DNA of 10,935 bases from Verrucomicrobiota bacterium. GTDB taxonomy: Bacteria; Verrucomicrobiota; Verrucomicrobiia; Verrucomicrobiales; Akkermansiaceae. The DNA lies in contig JAPLUJ010000675.1 in NCBI GenBank assembly GCA_026397695.1, positions 12,923 through 23,857 on the forward strand. The letters run 5' to 3'. This document shows positions 6,550 to 10,935 of the stretch, one piece after another. The notes below the pieces were generated by a model. The model was not told the DNA's origin. It was given only the letters and a program-made list of their open reading frames with translations, and did not search any database. The translations under genes were made by a program, and so were the position numbers. Within the stretch, counting starts at the first letter, position 1; each line of letters opens with the position of its first letter.

Positions 6550-7056
6550 TCACGGACTTTCCCTCAGATCGATGGCAATTCTTGCGAGAACTTCATCCGA
6601 AATCCTGAATCGGGTAATCCTGCGCAGTTCTGCGATGCAATCCAACGCATTTGCTACCTTACCATGCTGTTTTGCCCACACGATCATCCCTAGTACGCCG
6701 ATGATGCGCAGCCCAAGAGTTAGCGCCACCCGTCGGGCATCGCCATCATCCACGATCAACCAAGCGGCCCGCAGTTCAATGGCCATCGCGATTGCCTCGA
6801 CCTCGCCCGCATGCAGGTCGGCGAACTCCGGTCGGTTCACATGATGGCCGCATCTAACTTCCAGCCATTCGTCGCGTCGCGCCGCGTCCAAAGCCGCCAA
6901 GGCATCTGGATCACCGATTTCAGACAACTCGCGCCAGACCTCGCCGGGCACCAACACCTTTCCCCACCGTTCTTGCAGCCATGGCAGCCAACCCATTTTC
7001 GCCATTGCCGAAAGCGGCGAGGTGTCACTCACCACACAAACCTGCTGTGAGATCAT
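6550..7056 (-). CDS. DUF3368-family PIN-domain toxin (putative RNase)
   Basis: A 168-residue PIN-like protein. Motifs in order: VVSDTSPLSAM (D11), VPGEVWREL (E39, E43), the central HAGEVEAIAMAIEL (E85/E87), LIVDDGDARRVA (D103/D104) and LGLRIIGVLGMIVWAK, as in DUF3368 proteins. The acidic residues expected for Mg-dependent RNase activity are present, so it is probably active. The start at 7056 overlaps the upstream UPF0175 gene by 32 bp; a GTG closer to SDTSPL (about 7032-7035) is a possible alternative start. This overlap is the usual arrangement of UPF0175/DUF3368 toxin-antitoxin pairs, with the antitoxin first. The RNA target is unknown. Confidence 0.85.
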   Translation of the reverse strand: MISQQVCVVSDTSPLSAMAKMGWLPWLQERWGKVLVPGEVWRELSEIGDPDALAALDAARRDEWLEVRCGHHVNRPEFADLHAGEVEAIAMAIELRAAWLIVDDGDARRVALTLGLRIIGVLGMIVWAKQHGKVANALDCIAELRRITRFRISDEVLARIAIDLRESP

Positions 7057-7282
7057 GTTGCCAGTCGTTCAGGGTGTAGTGGATCGGGATTTCCCTCAAG
7101 CCCAGTTCGTGTTGAAACTTCAAGCGCTCCAAACCGGCGAGTTCCGCGCCCTGGGCATGAGTGATGGTCCGGGCCGCATACATCCCGCAGGCGAGTTCCA
7201 GCAGCAGACCGCGCCGACGCTGGCTTTCATCGCCCGGCAGCCTTTCCGCCACATCGTCCGGAATATCCAATGTCATTTGCAT
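7025..7282 (-). CDS. UPF0175-family antitoxin
   Basis: Eighty-five residues starting MQMTLDIPDDVAERLPG. Family hallmarks are the N-terminal strand TLDIPDDVAERL, the helix RGLLLELACGMYAARTIT, the AELAGLERLKFQHELG segment (a helix-turn-helix-like AELAG) and the end REIPIHYTLNDWQHDL. UPF0175 proteins are encoded before PIN/DUF3368 toxins and are taken to neutralise them and repress the operon. Translation is coupled to the toxin by a 32-bp overlap. Its 5' end overlaps by 13 bp the start of the divergent small gene at 7270, leaving almost no room for separate promoters, so that neighbour's true start may lie further in. Confidence 0.82.
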   Translation of the reverse strand: MQMTLDIPDDVAERLPGDESQRRRGLLLELACGMYAARTITHAQGAELAGLERLKFQHELGLREIPIHYTLNDWQHDLTAGLCGE

Positions 7283-7581
7283 GGGCGCAGGTTACCGCAA
7301 TTGCCTTTGCCGCGCAACTACCCATTCATCTCCTTCTTGATTATGACGAACGCCGCCATCAATGGGTGCCGCGAGGTGGCGTGCTGCGCTGCGTGGTCGG
7401 CGATGACGAGGAAGGGCGGTTGGTGGTCGGCATCGATAACAATGAACTGAGTTTGCAGGAGTTTGGCAGGATGCTGACCACATATGCCGGTTGGGGCATG
7501 CGCATTGAGTTTGTGCCGGAGGATGAACTGCATCGGCGTCCGGCCCTTGAAGTGCGCGAACCCGATGGCGAAGCTTGCTGA
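7270..7581 (+). CDS. Small DUF7713-like protein, possibly 5'-truncated
   Basis: A 103-residue frame. Residues ~35-95 look conserved: RGGVLRCVVGDDEEGRLVVG, IDNNELSLQEFGRML, TYAGWGMRIEFVPEDELH and EVREPDGE. This resembles the domain I remember as DUF7713, found in small bacterial proteins of unknown function. The first ~15 residues (MSFAWAQVTAIAFAAQ) look unlike the rest and come from DNA that is the start of the divergent antitoxin gene. The gene has therefore either lost its original 5' end or starts later; no good internal ATG exists before the domain. Function is unknown. It converges with the basic small gene at 7647. Confidence 0.55.
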   Translation: MSFAWAQVTAIAFAAQLPIHLLLDYDERRHQWVPRGGVLRCVVGDDEEGRLVVGIDNNELSLQEFGRMLTTYAGWGMRIEFVPEDELHRRPALEVREPDGEAC

Positions 7582-7646
7582 GGAAAGACGGGCATCTTAC
7601 CCTTCCGCCGCCGCAAGCCTTTTCTTATTATTCCTCCGTGGCCGCC

Positions 7647-7862
7647 CTATGAGAGAACGGCTCGAACCGTTCCAACAGTTTGGTGGAGCCAGACGGGGTC
7701 GGCGTTGTGGCGGATAAATTCTTCCACGTCCATGCCGTCAATGGTGGGCGGGCGGCGGACGCGGACTTGCTTGCCGTTCATGAAGACGGTCATGTAGTCT
7801 TTTTTGCGCTGTTTTTTGGCGGCGCGTTGGGCGGCGGAGAGTTTCTTCTTCGGCTTGGCCAT
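7647..7862 (-). CDS. Small basic hypothetical protein (71 aa)
   Basis: Starting at ATG 7862 the product has a strongly basic N-terminus (MAKPKKKLSAAQRAAKKQRK) followed by a compact segment MTVFMNGKQVRVRRPPTIDG and MDVEEFIRHNADPVWLHQ, ending TVGTVRAVLS. The middle reads like a real conserved small protein with a possible nucleic-acid-binding tail; I do not recognise a named family. The last ten residues look unrelated, and a different frame over the same DNA gives KLLERFEPFSHR, so the 3' end may be frameshifted or recombined. An upstream in-frame start at 7943 adds unconvincing sequence and was not used. It is divergent from the 600-residue gene, with a hairpin between them. Confidence 0.6.
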   Translation of the reverse strand: MAKPKKKLSAAQRAAKKQRKKDYMTVFMNGKQVRVRRPPTIDGMDVEEFIRHNADPVWLHQTVGTVRAVLS

Positions 7863-7969
7863 GGCATGGAATGATTGAATCCGCGATGGATTCATGCCGG
7901 AAAATAGCGGATGCGAAACGGATGTGAAACGGATTTTTGGCATTTCCGGTGTCTCTTTTTACTGGAAGT

Positions 7970-8004
7970 GATCCTCGCTGGACAAGACCTTTGTCCAGCG
8001 GATC
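7970..8004. promoter_or_regulatory. Strong hairpin between divergent genes
   Basis: CGCTGGACAA (7976-7985) pairs perfectly with TTGTCCAGCG (7991-8000) across the loop GACCT. Outside it GATC (7970-7973) can pair with GATC (8001-8004) if two bases bulge, making 14 pairs. It ends 36 bases before the ATG at 8041 and is not followed by a T-run, so it is more likely a 5' leader structure or operator than a terminator. Confidence 0.5.
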
Positions 8005-8040
8005 CCAGTCGGCTATCGACCTACCGACACCAACCATCCC

Positions 8041-9843
8041 ATGAGCACCCTGCACGACATCCTCTGGAACATGACCAACGAATATCTGGCCATCCGGGCC
8101 AAGCTGATTGCGGAAAATGTGAAATGCACCCGCAAGGCCGACTTCATCGATGTCATCAAGCGCGGCTACGAAGGCGATGGTCTGATGGCAGTCTGGAACT
8201 CGCTGAATGAAATCGAACAAAGTGCTGTGGCTGAGGCATGTTACGCCCCGCTGCATCATTTTGATGCGATGCGCTTCGAGGCGAAATACGGACAACGGGC
8301 GGTCTTTTACGCCAAGCCGGAACCCGCGTTCGGAAGTTCCGGATACATATCAGCCGGGGATGAGGCCAAATACGCCACCCGCCTGATCCTGTTGCTCTAT
8401 TCGGATCCGGAATACCGTTGTTACTGCATTCCGCAGGACCTGGCGCAACGCTTGAAATCCTTGTTCCCAAAACCACCGGACGCCGCCGTCCGGACCCTCC
8501 CCGATCCCGAACCCGAACCAGGTCTCATCCTGCGTCATACCGAGCACGAGTCATTGGCCGAAGTGAAAACCCTGCTCCGCCTGGCCGATCAGGGAATGCT
8601 GAAATTCAGTACCACCACCGGTATGCCTTCCGCCGCCGGGACTGCGAAAATCATCGAGAATCTAACGGTCGGTGATTGGTTCCCGCTGGAAGTTGCCTGC
8701 GAACCGGACCTGCCGAAGTACTGCCAGCAAATCGGCTTTATCAGGCCGGTCGCCTGGACCTTACTGCTTCATACCGCCAGCCTCATCGGCATGGCCGGCA
8801 CCAAGTCCAGGCTCGCCCCCGCCGGAACGAAGTTGTTAGGCCTGCCACCGCATGAGGCCATCCGGACCATCTGGAACAAATGGTTGGAGAACCGGACCCA
8901 CGACGAGTTCAACCGCATTGACCCGATCAAGGGGCAGGGATCCAAAGGTCACATGACCGCCAAGCAACCTCGCCGGGAGGCCATCGTCGAAGCGCTCGAA
9001 AGCTGCCCCGTCAATGAATGGATCAGCCTCAAGGAATTCTCCCGTTACATGCAGGCCGCAGGTCATGAGTTTGAAGTCACCAACGATCCTTGGAAATTGT
9101 ATATCTGCGAACGCCAATATGGCAGCCTGGGCTACGCCGGATTCAATGATTGGAATATCCTGCAGCTCCGCTACATCCTTTGTTTCCTCTTCGAATACGC
9201 CGCCACCCTCGGACTCATCGACATCGCCTATGTCCATCCCGAAAAAGCACTGAATGATTACGGGAACCTCTGGGGAGTTGACGATCTGCGGTGGCTATCG
9301 CGCTACGACGGGTTGCGTGCGATCCGCATCACCGGACTGGGCGCGTTTTGCCTTGGAATAACGGACACATTCATCCCGCGCAAGGCAGCCTGTTCGGTCA
9401 ATTTGTCAGTAATGCCTGATCTAACAATCAGCGCCGTCTCCGGGAAACTTTCCCCCGAGGAGGTGTTGATAATAGAAACCTGGGCCGAGCCGCTCGGTGC
9501 CAACATCTGGCGACTCAACCAGGAACGCGCGCTCGACGCGATCGAGCGGGGAAGGTGTGCGCGGGAATTCGCCAGCTTCCTGCAAGAACGGGACGAGCAA
9601 CCCCTGCCTGAAACCGTCGAAGCGTTTTGCAGAGCCAGTGAAACGAATGGAACCGCGGTCCGTTGCCATGGCGAAGCCGTGCTCTTCGAATGCCGCGATG
9701 CCGCAACTGCGGACATGTTGTGCCGGCAAAAGGAACTTGATAGGCTGTGTTACCGGGCCGGCGAAACCACCATCGCCGTGCCATGCGCCCATGTGCCAAG
9801 GTTCCGCAAATGCACGCGTTCCCTGGGATTCGGGGTCGTTTAG
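8041..9843 (+). CDS. 600-aa protein with XPB/Ssl2-like helicase-associated C-terminal domain
   Basis: A long intact soluble protein with no signal peptide or membrane helix. Residues 1-90 are helical (KADFIDVIKRGYEGDG, LNEIEQSAVAEACY). A central region holds winged-helix-like pieces (WTLLLHTASLIGMAGTKSRL then APAGTKLLGLP, ~230-275; LRYILCFLFEYAATLGLIDI, ~377-396; RYDGLRAIRITGLGAFCLGI, ~420-440). The C-terminus (~470-600) matches my memory of the helicase-associated domain PF13625: WAEPLGANIWRLNQERALDA, IERGRCAREFASFLQERDEQ, PLPETVEAF and a final GETTIAVP...LGFGVV. No Walker A or DEAD box is seen, so it is not a helicase itself; such proteins are thought to act with DNA or a helicase partner, absent here. 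No ribosome site precedes ATG 8041. Role unknown. Confidence 0.75.
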   Translation: MSTLHDILWNMTNEYLAIRAKLIAENVKCTRKADFIDVIKRGYEGDGLMAVWNSLNEIEQSAVAEACYAPLHHFDAMRFEAKYGQRAVFYAKPEPAFGSSGYISAGDEAKYATRLILLLYSDPEYRCYCIPQDLAQRLKSLFPKPPDAAVRTLPDPEPEPGLILRHTEHESLAEVKTLLRLADQGMLKFSTTTGMPSAAGTAKIIENLTVGDWFPLEVACEPDLPKYCQQIGFIRPVAWTLLLHTASLIGMAGTKSRLAPAGTKLLGLPPHEAIRTIWNKWLENRTHDEFNRIDPIKGQGSKGHMTAKQPRREAIVEALESCPVNEWISLKEFSRYMQAAGHEFEVTNDPWKLYICERQYGSLGYAGFNDWNILQLRYILCFLFEYAATLGLIDIAYVHPEKALNDYGNLWGVDDLRWLSRYDGLRAIRITGLGAFCLGITDTFIPRKAACSVNLSVMPDLTISAVSGKLSPEEVLIIETWAEPLGANIWRLNQERALDAIERGRCAREFASFLQERDEQPLPETVEAFCRASETNGTAVRCHGEAVLFECRDAATADMLCRQKELDRLCYRAGETTIAVPCAHVPRFRKCTRSLGFGVV

Positions 9844-9891
9844 AAAATTGCCTGAGCTTCCCGCCTCTAGCCCGGTGTCAATGCGGCGACT

Positions 9892-9970
9892 TGTAGCGGC
9901 GCTCTATGAGCGTCGGTGCGCAAGAGAGGTTAGGCGCATCGGTTATCGACGGTCATAGACCGCCGCTACA
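9892..9970. repeat. Inverted repeat downstream of the 600-aa gene
   Basis: TGTAGCGGCGCTCTATGAGC (9892 on, 24 bp) pairs with 9947-9970 with 22 of 24 positions complementary. Inside, TGCGC and GCGCA can form a second stem around AAGAGAGGTTAG. It begins 48 bases after the stop of the 600-aa gene and may end transcription, or be a REP-like or MITE-like dispersed unit. No second copy exists in this window. Confidence 0.65.
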
Positions 9971-10011
9971 ATTCAATTCATGCGCGAATTTGATAGAAAA
10001 AACCGCGTTGC

Positions 10012-10190
10012 TTATGGGTTGCTGCGGAGGGCCGGGCGTTGGCCCTTGTCGCGCGGTTGTTCGTTGATTTGGTCGAGGCCGGTTTTGCCTTTTTGCGCGG
10101 CAGGCAGTTCGATCACGCCCTTGGGTGTTAGGTCCATGCCTTTCAGGCCGGGGAAATCGGGCGCGTAGCGGTGGACCTTTGAAGACCGCG
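10012..10190 (-). pseudogene. 3' fragment of an unrecognised gene
   Basis: On the minus strand one frame reads HRYAPDFPGLKGMDLTPKGV and then IELPAAQKGKTGLDQINEQP, followed by RDKGQRPALRSNP and a TAA at 10012. The composition and regular pattern look like a real hydrophilic C-terminus, while other frames look random. Upstream the similarity is lost around 10190, where the degenerate repeat also found at 1577-1625 begins, so only the 3' end of the gene seems to remain. I cannot name the family. The left boundary is the stop codon; the right boundary is approximate. Confidence 0.4.
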
Positions 10191-10202
10191 TTCCACAGTT
10201 GG

Positions 10203-10253
10203 CATCAGCGTCACCTGTCGTCCGTTGTGGGGGTAGCGCATGATGTCATGAGG
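10203..10253. repeat. Degenerate repeat shared with 1577-1625
   Basis: CATCAGCGTCACCTGTCGTC and the following ~30 bases align with 1577-1625. It lies between the gene fragment at 10012-10190 and the broken nucleotidyltransferase locus, as expected of a repeat at rearrangement borders. Confidence 0.55.
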
Positions 10254-10271
10254 TACCGTCAGCAGGGTGGC

Positions 10272-10413
10272 TCACGGCAATTCCTCAAGATCCTGCAAGT
10301 CTTTGATGCGACCGCTGGCCTTTTTGTTCTGCTTTAGATCTTCAACGGACATCATGATGCAGGCACAACATCAAGAAATCTTTGAAGTCTGCAGCGAGTT
10401 TGATCTTCGCCAT
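10272..10413 (-). pseudogene. Internally deleted nucleotidyltransferase-type toxin remnant
   Basis: From ATG 10413 one frame reads MAKIKLAADFKDFLMLCLHH and DVR before a stop at 10342, like the N-terminus of small nucleotidyltransferase (MNT/AbiEii-like, DUF6036-type) toxins, where a VVGGYA motif should follow. Directly after, in another frame (10272-10355), comes MMSVEDLKQNKKASGRIKDL and QDLEELP with a stop, which is the usual C-terminus of such proteins. The whole catalytic centre is missing, so a frame-breaking internal deletion around 10345-10355 is inferred. It overlaps the 3' end of the partner gene at 10352-10573. Family names are from memory; the two matching ends are visible directly. 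Confidence 0.6.
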
Positions 10414-10573
10414 AAAGGGGTTCTCGAAGCGCTTCAAGCGCGTTCAGGCGTACTGCAGGCGTGGCGGAGCGCCAATAGGCCCGCGTTTGCGCCTCGGCCT
10501 CTGCGAAACTGTCCGCCGTTTCAAGCTTCCAGGTGGCCTGGCGGCGGATGCGGGCTTTTGGGGAGACAGTCAC
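10352..10573 (-). CDS. Small partner protein of the nucleotidyltransferase remnant (73 aa)
   Basis: Starts with GTG at 10573. The central part, TADSFAEAEAQTRAYW, SATPAVRLNALEALREPLYG and EDQTRCRLQRFLDVV, resembles small proteins (YWxxxTPxERLxALExxR..YG-D..T.RLQR) that I remember just upstream of AbiEii/DUF6036-type nucleotidyltransferase genes, probably as antitoxins. The product ends VPAS. The family-like portion is complete, but the last few codons may belong to DNA brought in by the neighbouring deletion. The start ATG of the toxin remnant (10413) lies inside this gene in another frame. With no functional toxin left, its present role is unclear. Confidence 0.6.
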   Translation of the reverse strand: MTVSPKARIRRQATWKLETADSFAEAEAQTRAYWRSATPAVRLNALEALREPLYGEDQTRCRLQRFLDVVPAS

Positions 10574-10665
10574 GCCAGAAAATTAGCCCGTCATGAAAAA
10601 ATGTCGAGTCCGGTGTTGCTGCCGTTTCAGGCCGGCGGCATGACGCGTCACCCACGATGGCGGTG
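10574..10665. other. Short non-coding stretch before repeat copy 3
   Basis: No protein-like frame was found. It contains the region upstream of the 73-aa gene (minus strand), with an AT-rich patch GAAAATTAGCCCGTCATG around 10577-10594 where a promoter could lie; no clear -35/-10 pair is seen. Confidence 0.3.
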
Positions 10666-10818
10666 GCACGGGCCGCGCAAGTATGGAGTGCGGTGGGAAG
10701 CGCAGCACCACACCGCTTTGGCTGGAAACCGGGCCCTTCCCGCCAACGGATCTAACTGATGAACGAACATGCCACGCCGCTCAGGAATGCGACCATCATG
10801 GCAATGATCACGGAGATG
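10666..10818. repeat. Dispersed repeat, copy 3 (extended form)
   Basis: Same orientation and same extended form as 1700-1851, with the core GTATGGAGTGCGGTGGGAAG at 10681 and the shared end CGGAGATG at 10811-10818. By eye the two are close to 90% identical. The similarity stops where the duplicated kinase segment starts, so the two elements abut with only TG in common. Confidence 0.75.
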
Positions 10819-10935
10819 TGATCTTGAGTCACTTGTCCACGAAGCCATCGAGCTGTTATTGCCGCTGGCCAAGGAGCGGAATGTTGAAATCGAAACCGAA
10901 CTCACCCCGGTTTGCTGCGTGGGCCACGCCGAACA
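10817..10935 (+). repeat. 119-bp exact copy of internal histidine-kinase sequence
   Basis: All 119 bases to the window edge match 3865-3983 without a difference, encoding kinase residues 307-346 (CDLESLVHEAIELLLPLAKE and on) in the plus frame. It has no start codon and no upstream kinase sequence: the DNA before it is dispersed repeat copy 3. It is either a recently duplicated gene fragment or an assembly join at a contig end. It is not counted as a gene. Confidence 0.95.

Noticed and set aside
7863..7943. N-terminal extension of the small basic protein from an upstream start
   Set aside because: The added residues look non-coding, while ATG 7862 begins a typical basic N-terminus.
7970..8004. 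Rho-independent terminator
   Set aside because: The stem is not followed by a T-run on either strand, and it lies between divergent starts rather than after a gene.
10648..10905. 85-codon minus-strand frame at the right edge
   Set aside because: It is a chance frame made of antisense kinase copy joined to antisense repeat DNA.
1..10935. tRNA or rRNA genes
   Set aside because: No cloverleaf-like or rRNA-like sequence was recognised on either strand by eye.

Overview
The window most resembles a GC-rich member of Verrucomicrobiota. This rests on remembered family features: a secreted formylglycine-type protein fused to a PEBP domain, weak Shine-Dalgarno signals, many small toxin-antitoxin genes, and short dispersed repeats whose accidental translation (CGGKRSATPL-like) I associate with that phylum. 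There is no rRNA or other phylogenetic marker, so the placement is tentative.

Layout. (1) 1-1396 (-): a secreted FGE-sulfatase-domain protein with a C-terminal PEBP/YbhB-like domain that runs off the left edge. (2) 1397-1934: a repeat cluster with two copies of a ~71-bp unit, one inside an imperfect foldback. Its right end truncates a VapC toxin gene; the intact vapB antitoxin follows (1935-2135, -). (3) 2300-4311 (+): an OmpR-type response regulator and a HAMP histidine kinase, translationally coupled. (4) 4304-5455 (-): an RlmI-like 23S rRNA cytosine methyltransferase, overlapping the kinase tail to tail. (5) 5569-6249 (+): a 3-methyladenine DNA glycosylase whose C-terminus is altered by a perfect 73-bp tandem duplication. 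(6) 6383-7862: small accessory genes, including an intact UPF0175/DUF3368 toxin-antitoxin pair, a DUF7713-like small protein and a basic small protein. (7) 8041-9843 (+): a 600-residue orphan protein with a C-terminal domain like the helicase-associated domain of XPB/Ssl2-like proteins. (8) 9844-10935: an inverted repeat, an unrecognised gene fragment, a toxin-antitoxin-like pair whose nucleotidyltransferase toxin has lost its interior, a third copy of the 1397-1934 repeat, and finally 119 bp identical to the inside of the histidine kinase gene.

How it fits together. The housekeeping part is 2300-6249: signalling, rRNA modification and base-excision repair. Both flanks are accessory DNA where three toxin-antitoxin loci sit in different states: intact, toxin truncated at a repeat, and toxin internally deleted. 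The same repeats occur in both flanks. The last 119 bases are either a real segmental duplication joined to a repeat or an assembly join; the exact match to the window edge makes the second possibility serious. The best candidates for undescribed biology are the FGE-PEBP fusion, the 600-residue helicase-associated orphan with its upstream hairpin, and the repeat family that borders broken toxin genes.
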